The notes beneath the pieces were generated by a model. It was given only the letters and a program-made list of their open reading frames with translations, was not told the DNA's origin and did no database searches. A DNA stretch of 64,000 nucleotides from Planoprotostelium fungivorum (taxonomy: Eukaryota > Evosea > Variosea > Cavosteliida > Cavosteliaceae), in NCBI GenBank assembly GCA_003024175.1, contig MDYQ01000101.1:28422-92421 (forward strand), read 5' to 3'. Positions within the stretch are counted from its first letter, which is position 1. Each line of letters starts with the position of its first letter. Below, piece by piece: positions 11,577-22,859 of the stretch. The translations under genes were made by a program, and so were the position numbers.

Positions 11577-14420
11577 TTAGAAAATCCACCAGTTCTGGAC
11601 TCTGTTCAAACTGACGCTAGAGAGAACGCTACCAAGCTCCCAGCCGGTTCCCCAGTCGTAAGAGCTGGTCTGCTGACTCCAGTTGGTGACGGGCACGATC
11701 GCTCCAGTGAGATACTTGTCCTTGGCATCGATGATCTCCTCCTTGACAAGAGTGCGGGCGAAGACGAGGAACTCGTCGAGAGTACCACGAAGAGGATCGG
11801 CCGACAGCTTTCCTCCCACGTTGAGACCGACGATGCTCTGGACGAGGGCAGAGATGGATTTAATGCCGCAAGAGATGCCGTCCAAGAAGAGTTCAACACG
11901 ATCGGCACTGACGGCGACGGCCACGTGTGTCCACACGCCGACGCGTAGAGAGCTAGCGTCCCAGCTGACAGAGCTGCCCTGAGATGGTTGGAAGGTGATC
12001 AGCTTGGCGTTGCCATCGAAGGTGAGCTCCCAGCCACTGAGAAGAGCCTTGGTCGATGCGATGACGTTCTTTCCTCCAATAGCGTCGAGGCGTAACCAAG
12101 TAGCGATGGTAAAGGCCTTGTTCAGATCGAACTGAGGCAGAGTGATGTATAGACGGTTGCCGCTCTTCCAGTTGCAGCCCTGTCTCAGCTTACCAACGAC
12201 GAGAGAGATGTCTGTGGAGAACGCGCCGTGACGGCCGTGGCCAGAGTCATCGGTACATCTTCCCTGCTTGATCTTGTCGAAAGACCAGTACAGCCAAGGT
12301 AGACCACACTTCTTGCCAGCAGCCGTGGTGGACGGTGTGACAGTGGAAGAAGAGGTAGGAGTGTAAGATTGGGAGGTCGTTACTGCATCTGTTGCGGGTG
12401 TAGACGTGACGGCATCGGTAGGAGTAAAAGTCTGGGTGTTTGCGTCTGTTGCAGATGGAGTAGGAGTGTAAGTCTGGGTGTCCATTCCTGCGTCCGTTGC
12501 AGAAGAGAAGGGAGTGGAAGATGGGGTAGGAGTGGATGATGGGGTAGGAGTGTAAGTCTGGGAGGTCGCTGCAGGTGCAGAGGTGGAGGTAGCGCATCTG
12601 TTGCTGATGATCGAGAGGATCTGCTGAGCAGAGAGAGACTGAGTGAACATGAGGAAGTCGTCAAGGGCTCCCTTGAAGTTGCTGATGCTCTGGTCGGCGG
12701 CAATGTAGAGAGGGCTAGTGACTTTGGACAAGGCGATGTTCTGAACAGCGCCAGCAACGCCGTTGATGTACAGAATGACTTTGCCACTCTTCTCGGCAGT
12801 GAAAGCCAAGTGGAACCATGTGTCGGTGGGAATGTTGATGTTCCAGGAGACGCTAGAGAAGCCAGAGGTGTAAGTGCAAGTCTTTGTGACGGGGTTGAGC
12901 GAGAGTTCCCAGCCAGAGAGAAGAGAGAAGAGACCTTTCTTTGCGGACACGATCTTCATCACTTTGTTGCTGGCTTGGACCTGACCTCTCTTAGAGATAT
13001 CTACGAGATAACAGGAGTAAATCTCACCTTCAGCCAAGTGGCAATAGAGAAAGCACTGTCGAGACCGGTAGTCTGATCCAGTCTGAGCCCCTGGAAGCCA
13101 GAAGAAGAGTCGAAGCCGAGTGCCTGCTTCGTCTTTCCCAAGATGATGCTGGGCAAGCCAAGCACAGAAGCAACTTTACCGTTTCCACTGTCGTCCTTCA
13201 ACAGACCGCCCAAGATACCGTTGTCGAAGGAATAGTAGCAGTAGGGGACGGGGATGGATGGGCCTCCAGGAACGCAGGGGGGTGTTACGAGAGGGATAGA
13301 GCTGGTGGCGGGAATGTAAGTAGTCGATGCAGGGGGGTTGGGGGTGGATGCTGAGATGGAAGTGACGGCCTTGGTACCGGGTAATAGCCCACCGAGGATG
13401 TTGGTGATAACTTTGGTCACGGGTGTAACAGAAGTGACTACGTTGGTCACAGGTAAGACCGAAGTGACGACGTTGGTCACGGGCAGCACGGAATTGATGA
13501 TGTTGGACAGAGCACTGGGCACAGTAGGGCCAGTGAGAGTGGCATACAAGTAGTTGGCGGAGCAGGCAAGACCGTTGACCTTGTTGACATACAAGTTGGA
13601 GCCACCAGAGGGTGCAGAGCAAGCGTACCACAGGAGGCTGCCGTTGTGGCTGAGGTAGTCGCCAGAGATACCGAAGATAGTCTTGATAGCACCGTTGGCA
13701 GTGTTGGCAATTGTGTTGACGGCACCGTTGGCAGTGTTGACAGCAGTGTTGATAGCACCGTTGGCAGCGTTAGTGATAGGGGCTGAGCCATACATAAGTT
13801 GGCCACCGCTAGAGATGTAGCACTGTTGACCCTTCTGATCGAAGAGAGATCCCGCAGACAGAGTGAAGTTCACAGCAGTAGTGGCGCTCTTCACGGCGTT
13901 GATGCGAAGCTGACCGCCCAGTAGAGAGCGGACGTTGTAGAGGCCAAAGGGACTCTTGCAAGTCGTGTCACTGACAGTAGCGGTGGTCTGAGGGCAGGTG
14001 CTGATGTCTTGAGGCTGGCCAGAGACGCAGCAGAACTTGCTGCTGTCGTAACATGCTTCACCGCAAGCCATCATGTTGTCGGTCACACAAGACGGAGGGG
14101 AAGGGCAAGTGCGGTCAGTCCTGGCAGTGTACTGAATGTTCATCAGTCATCTTATCTTCGTCATCTGCCTGAGATGAACTCACCGTGCCGTCAGTTCCAC
14201 ACTGGTAGGCGCACGAAGCGATGCAGACGTCGTTGCAAGAGGCAGTTCCGATGGCACAGAGACGATACTGTCCGTGATACTGGTCAGCATTGCAGCTGTG
14301 CTGAGAGGGATTGTAGCACGTGTTGATGCCAGAGCACCAAGCGTAGCCCGGCTTGCACATGTCGGCCCACACGGCTGTGGCCGAGAGAGCGAGAAACAGC
14401 AAAGTGATTGCGTGTTTCAT
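11577..14420 (-). CDS. secreted cysteine-rich protein with two LamG-like domains
   Basis: The first exon encodes a signal peptide (MKHAITLLFLALSATAVWA) and a Cys-rich region starting DMCKPGYAWCSGINTCY. An intron at about 14149-14195 joins it to TRTDRTCPSPPSCV and further cysteines. A middle part holds Asn/Thr-Ala and Val/Thr-rich repeats. Two concanavalin/LamG-like jellyroll domains follow: CYYSFDNGILGG to DFLMFTQSLS, and YWSFDKIKQGR to DEFLVFARTLV, with FSIATWLK and FTIATWLRL strands. A Ser/Thr/Pro linker (YTPTPSSTPTPSS type) separates them. An intron (about 13001-13027) falls inside the first LamG domain. It is probably a secreted or cell-wall glycoprotein. No transmembrane segment or GPI signal was seen. 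The exact function is unknown. Confidence 0.78.
13400..13507 (-). repeat. in-frame tandem repeat, about 30-33 nt unit
   Basis: Within the LamG gene the units encode variants of VLPVTNVVTS and VTPVTKVITN, repeated at least four times. They lie in the Val/Thr-rich linker before the first LamG domain. Length variation between strains would be expected. Confidence 0.7.
13675..13790 (-). repeat. in-frame tandem repeat (NGAxNTxxNTA units)
   Basis: A second short array in the same gene. The coding strand repeats units translating to ANGAINTAVNTANGAVNT and close variants. The DNA shows recurrent accgttggca-type blocks. Confidence 0.7.
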
Positions 14421-15015
14421 CGTATCGTTGAGTAGTTGGTTGTCGTTCGTGTGTTGTTCGTATGTCTATTTCTTTTCGAATGATGTTGAGGCTCGGCTGA
14501 GTTTCAGTCACGTGCTGGCTTCCGGTGTAAACCTTTTCCTGTCACCGTTGACGTCCCAGGGTACCGCACACCATGTAGCTGTCTCTGTTTGATGTATTAA
14601 TATAGCCAAATAAAGCTAGCCGTCATCCAGGCTCTCTTCAGTGGAGTAAACGGTATTCTTCAGGTCGGGTATTCCATATCTAAATTTTTGTGCCTCCCCA
14701 CCTGTGGGCTGTGAACGATATAATGATTGCTCCTTATATATCTTGACGTCTTTGGGGCTACGAGGGTCACATCAGATCAGGTCGCAGCGGTGTCGCCATT
14801 TTTAGCTTTTGGACGCTTAAATTCAAAGGGGTAGCTCAGAAGGATAGACAACTGTTTCATGTCCTATCGACCAAAGACGTCAAGATATAGGAGGAGCAAT
14901 CATCGTATAGAGTTTCACTGCTCTCTTCCCGGCATGCACAGGGTACCACATGAACAACGAGAACGATGGACTTAACGAGAATCATTCATTACTTTATAGA
15001 GCGGAGTGATCACGT
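14421..15015. other. intergenic region upstream of the LamG gene
   Basis: It contains TATA-like and CCAAT-like words on the minus strand (about 14595-14620) suitable for the LamG promoter. A large inverted repeat, listed separately, fills the middle. No gene recognised. Confidence 0.5.
14723..14903. repeat. inverted repeat, 33-bp arms around a 115-bp spacer
   Basis: The left arm is 14723-14755 and the right arm 14871-14903. They are reverse complements except for about two positions (TTA versus CCT near the middle). Arms contain TTGACGTCTTTGG and its complement. It could be a MITE, a foldback element or the source of a hairpin RNA. No coding capacity lies between the arms. Confidence 0.75.
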
Positions 15016-15663
15016 TCACTTTCTCTGCTTGAGGGCGACGGGGTCCACAGTCTGTCCGGCGTTGTTGTTCTGGATCTTCTCCTTTCCTGCATCGTAGTTG
15101 AGCTCTTTCTTGAGGGTTCTCTCTCCACGGTGGGCCAGCTTGTCGTCGTACTGGTCCATTCTGGTCTGGAGGAAGGCGAGCTGATCGGCCATGGACTGGA
15201 ATCTGTACAGCACCATGAAGAGGAAGACGGAGAGACCACAGAGGAAGGCGTTACGCTGAGCGGAGACCAACATCATGTTCATCTCGGTCTGTCTGCCCAT
15301 CTTGAGGATGTCGGGCTGGTAGATGGAGAGGTGGACGGTGTACATTCTTCTCAGAGAGTCGAGGAAGAGGGCACTGACGATCACCAAGAGAGTCTTGGCT
15401 ACGATACGGAATCTGATTTCAAAGTTAATCAACGAATGAAGGCGAACGATTCACCTGGGGAAACCGTTCCACAGTTTAGACATGCCGTTGGAGAACTTGA
15501 GTCTCCAGGTAAGGGGGAATGGGAGGACCATCAGAGAGCAGAGGATGACCTCAAAGGACAGAATGAGAAAGATGACAGCCCATTGGTTGAGGTAGTCTAA
15601 GAGCCAGAGTCCTCCTGGACCGGCAGGTGCAGCTCCTTGTGTTGCGAGAAGTTCAGGATCCAT
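15016..15663 (-). CDS. BAP31-like ER membrane protein (B-cell receptor-associated protein 31 / Yet family)
   Basis: The first exon gives MDPELLATQGAAPAG followed by a membrane segment (WAVIFLILSFEVILCSL) and PFPLTWRLKF. After one intron (about 15423-15453) come FRIVAKTLLVIVSALFLDSLRRM, the hallmark second segment, and SAQRNAFLCGLSVFLFMVLYRF, which matches the AQRNxYIxGFSLxL block of BAP31. The C-terminus is a short helical tail (ADQLAFLQTRMDQYDDKL). It is shorter than human BAP31, lacking most of the long coiled coil and the death-effector-like part. It ends in LKQRK, a lysine-rich terminus compatible with ER retention. The role is probably ER export or quality control of membrane proteins. 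Confidence 0.82.
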
Positions 15664-15899
15664 CGTGATTGCTTAAATAGAGATCAGCAATGGATAGATG
15701 TGGAGGTGCGTGTCTTACTTTTTGCGTGCGTGTGTAGGTTTGTTGCACTGCGATTGCAGTGTCCTCAGTTTTCGATCGGTTTTCCACCAATTGCCGTGAA
15801 CCAGCTGGTCGTGCGAAACTCACAGAAAATACGTCATACGTAAAACCGTTTTACAATGATCTCTTGCTTTCTATTTCATTGAGAGAAATGATGACAATC

Positions 15900-16794
15900 T
15901 TATCTTTCATCTTCATATGATTCAGACAGACTCAACGTCTGATCCAATACTTCGTTCTCTTCTTGTAGCCTCCTGACCTGCTCCTGTAAGTTGGCTATGG
16001 TCCCTTCCCTCGTATTCAGCAGTCGCTCGTTCTTGTCATTCTCTTCCTCGATCGATTGCGCCAGACCCGACAACTGTGAAGCCAAGAACTGATCGAAATG
16101 AATCGCAAGCGATGAAACATCTCTCACCTGCGTCTGCACCAATAAGATCCTCCTCTCTTCGTTCCACAACTTCCTCTCCTCTTCTAAGACGTCTGACGAC
16201 CCAGCTTGAATGCTCCACAGGTTCCAACGCTTCCACTGAACGCTCCAATCCATCCATTTGTCCTCCACGTTGCGATGTAGTAGGTTCGCCTTGTTCTTTT
16301 CTTCCTTCAGATCATTCCTTCCTCTTCACTCACCCTCTCTGCGTACTCTACGTAAGAATTGATGTGTGTTGCCGGAGTGGTCTCCGTTTGTGATGGGTTT
16401 ACGAGAGCTTCTAGCGTCTGGATCTCCTTGTGAATCTTCTCCGTGTTTTCTCTCAGTTGCTTCAGTGAGGCTTCCGCTTGGTTGACCCTCTCGTTCTGTG
16501 CCTCCAGATCGGTCTGTGAATTTCAACGAGGAGAACATCGTTGGTTGTCACCTCCACTTTGGCCGCTTCCTTCTTCTTCCCCGATTTCCTCTGCAACTTC
16601 TCTTGCAGCTTCTGCTTCTTTGTCGTTTCATCCACCAACTTCTGCTCTGCACCTTCTATGAGACTCAGTTGGTTCGTCAGCTGTCTCTTGGCCGTCTCCA
16701 TCTTCTTGTGTGGATCCCTGCATCGTTTGAGTGGGTGTGATGACGAATCGTGACGTCACTTTTCTTCATCAGGGTTGGAGGGAGATCGGCTCAT
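15900..16794 (-). CDS. coiled-coil protein, unknown function
   Basis: The start MSRSPSNPDEEK is split by a 43-nt intron that continues in frame into DPHKKMETAKRQLTNQL. Nearly the whole product is heptad-like: VDETTKKQKLQEKLQRK, ERVNQAEASLKQLRENTE and LLNTREGTIANLQEQVRR. A central non-coiled stretch is TETTPATHINSYVEYAERV. There are no membrane segments. The gene begins only a few dozen bases after the end of the upstream same-strand gene. I do not recognise a family. A centrosomal, vesicle-tether or kinetochore role would be speculation. Confidence 0.65.
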
Positions 16795-16822
16795 CTCTGG
16801 CTCGGTCGGCCGCTTCCACAGG

Positions 16823-18696
16823 CTACCGATGGACGATCCTCTCTTTCTGACCGTGTCTGATGGAGTCAGATGATGGAGGAAGAGAACGAATACCCAGTAG
16901 AATCGTGACGGAGCTCCTTCGGTCCAGAGGCCTCCTCACCATCTCGACTGCGATTGGTGCTGGTGGAGGCATCGCGGTACGTACCTGTACGTATGAGGAC
17001 ACGTACGGTACGCATGGATCTCACGGTCAATTTCTTGGCGGATTGTATGCTGGCCTCTAAATTTCTCACGACAACTTCTACTTCTTTGTAACCAGGGAAT
17101 TGTGTCAGATTCCTCAAAACGATCGCCTGATGTTCGGTGCCTTCCATCATCAGCTTCATCTTCCATCGACGATGACGATTCATCCTTCACCTCCGAGAGT
17201 GTCCATCGTCGACTCGATGATGTGATCGCTCTCGAATCGAAGTAAATCGGTCAAGATCTGTCCTCTCGTTAGATCTTTTGACTTGTAAGTTCCCACCTCT
17301 CTCGCTTTATCTGTGATCTGCGGAGTATTCGCGAGGTCCTCCCTCTGGCTGGCCCGCAACAGGTGCGTCATAATCTTTTCTTCACTTAGTTCACTCGTTT
17401 CACTCCTCTCTCACCTGCATCCATTTCTGCTTTACATAGAGACATTGAATCGGATTGTTCTCCGCCTCACTGAAACGAGACAAGGGAAAGTCAGCCAGGC
17501 CGGGCAGGTGGATGTCTCCGTTCGAAGACATCACACCGAAGAAAGCTTGCGTCTGAACCTGTTTCCATTCTCAGCGGAGGACCTTCGTTAGTCATCACGC
17601 ACCTGACCTCTTCCACCGACCACGGCTTGACAGAGGGCCTCCAGACCGGCCACGATGATCTTCACATGATCAGATGAGTTTTGTTGGTTGTCTCTCTCAC
17701 CTCCCAATGTCTCTTCGTTGGGCCATCCAAGAACCAAAGAGAGAACAATATGGTTTGGAAGACAGTCAGGGCGGACACGTCTTCGATGCTTCGGTTTCCC
17801 AGGCATCGAACGACTGCGTATTGGACGGGTGTCTGTGTCAACCTGATCACATCAGAGATGATGAGAGGGGTGATGATGGTGATGGTGGATGTCTCTTCAC
17901 CTCGAAGTTTCGATGTGCCTCCACATTGCGCTGGCGGAACTCTTTCGTCGGCCGTTTTCGATGGTGAAGCTCTGACTGATGGGATGATCTGCATTGCCCA
18001 AGGCTTCTAGCATCGGTAGCAACAAGAGCCGAGCCATGTCATGACTGTGGATCTGCAAAGATGGTTCGCATGCGTGACGTTAAAAGGACAGATCACCTCG
18101 GCTAAAGCACAGAGGAAGGATTTCTCGTCGGGTTGAACTTGGCTCTCCCACATGGGTATCAGATCAGACAAGGATAAGAGTGATGACAATTCGACGCAGT
18201 GATGAACAGACCAAGAAGAGACAGTCTGGTTCATGTTCTTCAATTTGATGGCCCACGGTGATACCTGCGGAGACGAGTAAGATGGATTTTGAATTCGATG
18301 GTTGCGAATATCTCACTTGTGATGTTTGTGTGGTTGTTCTGGATTTCTTGTAATGATATAGACATGTCTCTTCTTGTAAAGTCTGTATGAGCTGAAGATA
18401 TCTGACTGCGACAGGAGACTGCCACAACAATAACTGGTTTCAGTGTGAACTTCATATGTCGATATGATCACCTGCGCATCGACTTGCATCATCTGAGTGA
18501 CAATACCAGCATGATCCATAGATCCGCTAAATCCTTTCGATCTCACCCGCCTCTCGATAGCATCTATGGCAGCAATAATTCGATTCTGGTCTCCAGCTCT
18601 GGACAACCACGATAATATGTTGTCGATTGGGACAGCGAAGGGCGATACATCGGAGGTTTCGGCCTCTGCCATTGCATGGGGGCACTGATGGTGCAA
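16823..18696 (-). CDS. helical (HEAT-like) repeat protein, unrecognised
   Basis: Reading begins MHHQCPHAMAEAETSD (a second ATG at 18672 is possible) and continues PIDNILSWLSRAGDQNRI. Later exons include LLLWQSPVAVRYLQLIQ, VELSSLLSLSDLIPMWE, MARLLLLPMLEALGN, VSALTVFQTILFSLWF and VIVAGLEALCQAV, a pattern of short amphipathic helices like HEAT/ARM solenoids. An intron at about 17138-17187 joins STMDTLGG to TEHQAIVLRNLTQFPGY in frame. The C-terminus is uncertain: ends at 16823 or 16866 are both possible. It resembles large scaffold proteins such as TTI-type PIKK chaperones only in general character, and I do not claim that identity. At least ten introns. Confidence 0.5.
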
Positions 18697-18850
18697 GAAA
18701 TTTCACAAACCCGTTTGGCGGGAACACAGCTCTACAAACCCATGCAGTCCATCATAGCCAATCATGATCGAAAGAATGGACGAGTTAGATCGTTTATGTC
18801 TTTCAGCTTCCACTCCTCTTTCACGATGCAGGTGATGACACGAAACCGAT

Positions 18851-21800
18851 TCAAGCGAAAATCCTCTCCATCAACTCGGCCGACTCCCTCTTGTGCTCCG
18901 GTCCGTTTCCAACGGCAGTAGCGGCACATGGAGGTCTCCCGATGTATTGCAACTGACTCCATCAGATGTCACCTCTTCTCCCTCTCACCTGTCCAGGCAC
19001 CAACTGAGACAACCTCGGTTGCAGGTACATCCAAGCCCCCGAGTTCTGAGGTTCGTCTTGAACCACTTGGAAGGTGGTGGCTCCCTTGTACTTTGCCACT
19101 TGGCTCTGGATCTCCTTCAGAGGGAAGGGGGCCAGCTCTTCGATGCGAACGATGGCCATGTCTCTGACGTCTCTCTTCTGTCTCTCTTGCTCCACGTCAT
19201 AGTAGTACTTTCCAGAGATGAAGACGACCCTCTTCACGCTGTGTAGGTTTAGACGTCTGTCGTGATGATGGTGTCTGATGTGATGATGATGACGATGACG
19301 TCACCTCTGTGGGTCGGCTTGGCTGTCTCCGATGACGGGGGTGAAGTGGGAACCTTCGGATAACTCGGACAACTTCGAGACGGCCTTGGCGCTTCTCAAC
19401 AGTGTCTTCGGACCCATGATGATGAGAGGCAGTCTGTCCTCCATCAGCATCATCATCATCATCATCATGTCCTCGACTCACCTGTAATCCGTCGTCATCT
19501 GTCTCCTCAGGGCGTGAAAGATGTTGGCCGGTGTCGTGGGATTGATCACGCGGAAGTTTGGTCTCTTGTTCCTCTCGTTGTGTAGATCGACGGCATCATT
19601 GTCCGACATCTGGAGGAATCTCTCCACTCTTCCACTGGAATGCTCCGGGCCAGCACCGTCGTAGCCGTGGGGCAGCATGATGACCAGTCCACTCTGCTTC
19701 AACTGCGTTCGAGTCAGTGTGGGAATATGATGGAGCAGCTCCATGATTTCGTGGAGAAGGGATGGAATGACGTACCCATTTGGACTCTCCGCAAGTGATG
19801 AAGGTGTCGATGATGATCTGAGCCGAATTGGCAAAGTCCCCGAATTGGGCCTCCCAAATGCAGAGTGTCTTGGGACATTCGACAGAGTAACCGTATTCGA
19901 ATCCCATGACTCCCGCCTCACTCAGTGAAGAATTGACGGGCTAAACTTTCTCAGAATCTTCCATCTACAACCCGCCCACCTCCAGCCGACCGGGCCCTAA
20001 TTCGTTGAGAGGGATGACCTTCTTTCCATTCTTCTGATCGACCAGGGTCACGTGTCTGTGTGAGAACGTTCCTCTTCCAACGTCTTGTCCACTGATGCGG
20101 ACGTCGTATCCCTCCTGCTTCCCATCAATTCTCCACGATCGATGCACCCAATCACCTTCAAGAGAGAGCCGAAGGCAAGAGACTCTGCGGTGGCCCAGTC
20201 GATCTGGTCCTTCTTCATGGCTTCCAGTCTGGCCTGAATGAATCCCTTCTGCAGGCGACTGTGGATTTCCTTCCGTGCGGTCAATCGAATGGATTACCCC
20301 GTAGACATCCACTCACGAAACCACTGGGAAGTTGTACGGACACTTGAGCGATCTCGTTCAACAGCTCTGCTTTCACTCCGGTGGGAACGGGGGCTGTGGC
20401 GTCTTGACACTGTTTGAAAGAAGACCACCTGTCTCCCTTGAAGTGATCGTCCGAGCTGGTGGGCTGTTTCATCGATTTGAAGCTGGCGTCCAATCGGCTC
20501 TCTTCTTTGGCCTTGATTTGATTGACGTATTCGGCATCGATGATTCCCTCGGTCTGTCTTCTTCAGAGGAAAAACTTGAGTGAATGTTCACCTGCAATTG
20601 TTTTGCATACAATTGGATGGCAGTGGGGCGGGAGCGGATGTTGACGTAAGGGCCCGGCTGAGTGAAAGATGGCTCGTCCAATTCGTTGTGACCGTGTCGA
20701 CGGTATCCGATGATGTCGACGACGACATCTCCTCTGAATTTCTCTCTGTACTGGGTGGCGATCTTGCACGATTTGATGACTTCCTGACATCATTATGAGT
20801 TTTATGTGATGTGATGTTGATGTTGATGTGATATTGATGTGATGTGATATTGATGTGATGTGATATTGATGTGATGTGATATTGATGTGATATTGATGTG
20901 ATGTGATGTTGATGTGATGTGATGTTTCACCTCGGGGGACTCTGCGTTGACGTGAAGCAGTGGAGCATCAACCAATTTTCCGATGTCAGCGGCGTAGCGT
21001 GTCGATCTTCCGTTCTCGGGTGATGTTGTGAAACCGATTTGATTGTTGCACACCAAGTGAATCGTTCCACCTGTCCTCCATTCAGCTTCACTGTACGAGA
21101 CACAGAGAGATGTTCAATATTTTCACAAAGAAAGGGAGAAGAGGATGAAATGAGGCAAAACGAATGGACTCACCGACTCGGTAGCCAGCCAATTTAGACA
21201 GACCGAACGTCTCCGTGACGACACCCTGTCCAGTGAAGGCCGCATCACCGTGCAGCATGACGCAGACCACTTTGCTTCCGTCGTCTTTCATTCTCGTCTG
21301 TCTCGCTCTCACCTTCCCCATGGCAACGGGATCTGCCGCCTGATATTTCCGTGAGTTTTCTTCGAAATGTCATCGATTGACCTCGAGGTGGGAGGGGTTC
21401 TGGATGAGTGTGACGTTCATCTTCTTTCCGTTGAAATCGATGGTGGCAGACTGACCCAAGTGGGACAAGACATCGCCCACTGCATGGACTCCCTCGGGGA
21501 TCTCACTGTTGCCCTTTGACTTCCAAAAGATGCGATCCTGTCGACACGTCAGCCTGTTTCGTGGGTACGTCTCGTTTTCGTCGACAGAAACGTTGGATTC
21601 CGTGTGCGATTTTAGCAGGCATGATGACGACTCACGGGAGGCAACTGCAAGAGACCAGCTAAGAGGTTCAGTCTTCCTCTGTGCGCCATGGTGATGATGA
21701 CATCCGTCACTCCCTCAGCTGCACACTCTTCCAGGACAGCCTCTAATCCGGCAGCCGCCGATTCCAATCCTTCCATTCCGTACCTTCTTCATCAGCCACC

Positions 21801-22549
21801 TCCATCACCTTCACCTCACCTCTTCACGGAACCAAATTTCTTCTGCATGAAGTGATCGAACGTCTCACATTGGATCATCCGATCGAGAACTTTCTTCTTC
21901 TCGTCAGCGTTCAACGGAGTCGATGGTGCACTCTCGACTCTCTCGGCAAACCAAGCTTGTACCGCTGGATCCTGCGAAGGTGAGAGGAGTGGATGTAGGA
22001 TTATGTACCCCGATGCCAGTGAACTGGGCTGTCATGGATCCACAGTAACTCTTTTGGAGGTGAGAGATGATGTCGGGGATGCTGGCCGATCGTTGAGATG
22101 GGATGGCGAGAAGACCATCCAGATCGACCTTCTCTTGACTGTCGTTGAGGCAGTAATAAGAGGGGTGGAGTTGGGGGACGTTCCTGCTGCGTTGAACACG
22201 TGGGAATTGTGAGTTGACGCTCACTGTTTCGTTAAAAGGCCGAGGGGATCGAGATCGGCCTGTAGGTGTCCGTATTTTCTAAAACCTTCGATCATTCTGA
22301 GGACGTTGGCGTTCTTGGACATGTTGTCTGTTGATGGATGGGTCAGACATGGGCTGATTGCAACTCAATAATTTGACTCACTCAGCTGACTTGCAGTGGG
22401 CTCATGACTGTGTATCGAGGTGGAATAACGCCGCGTGAGGTAACAGTACCTCCTACATAACAGTGAGAAATACGAAAGACAAAGTGGGGCATGAGAGCGG
22501 TGAGAGTCGATCACCTTTGAGAAACATTCGAAAAGACCCTGTGCATCAT
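18851..22549 (-). CDS. 2-oxoglutarate dehydrogenase E1 component, mitochondrial
   Basis: Thiamine-diphosphate-dependent E1 subunit of the 2-oxoglutarate dehydrogenase complex in the TCA cycle. The first exon plus second exon give [20 protein letters not shown], an Arg-rich presequence expected for mitochondrial import. This start fits because the intron (GTGATC..TATGTAG) is phase 2 and restores RRY. Then come [30 protein letters not shown]-type segments, [81 protein letters not shown], and the terminus [16 protein letters not shown]. All are OGDH E1 hallmarks. About fifteen introns, one being repeat-rich (20802-20930). One intron carries the ATCTACAAC word at 19963. Confidence 0.92.
20802..20930. 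repeat. microsatellite-like intron repeat in the OGDH gene
   Basis: The plus strand repeats GATGTGATATT and GATGTGATGTT units of 8-15 nt. It forms almost the whole of one OGDH intron (which runs on the minus strand just before the exon encoding NAESPE). Confidence 0.85.
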
Positions 22550-22859
22550 CTTTCTTCGTTTGGGAACTTCTTGCTTTGTAAAATGGTTACATATCTCGGT
22601 CTCGTTGTTTCGGCTCTCTTCCGGCATCTTTTTACAATTTCAGGTCACTCTATACGTCCCTGTCTCTCAGGTCCTTGCGTATACATCTGAATGTACTGTT
22701 GCCAGAGAATTGAACAGAGGTGAGATCTTCGAAATCACCAATTAAGTGGAATTTAATTGGCACGTTGTAGATCGGACCAAATCATTTCAGTCAGTCATAC
22801 ATCCACACGTCAACGGTGAGCGGTGACTCAGTTATAAACAACTATTGACGAACTCAGTT
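22550..22859. other. divergent promoter region (OGDH / helicase)
   Basis: A 310-base spacer between divergent genes. Plus-strand reading frames cross it, but no domain is seen. Nothing else recognised. Confidence 0.45.

Noticed and set aside
11421-11948. 175-codon plus-strand reading frame
   Set aside because: It lies antisense to the second LamG domain of the minus-strand gene, whose protein features are clear; the frame is a shadow.
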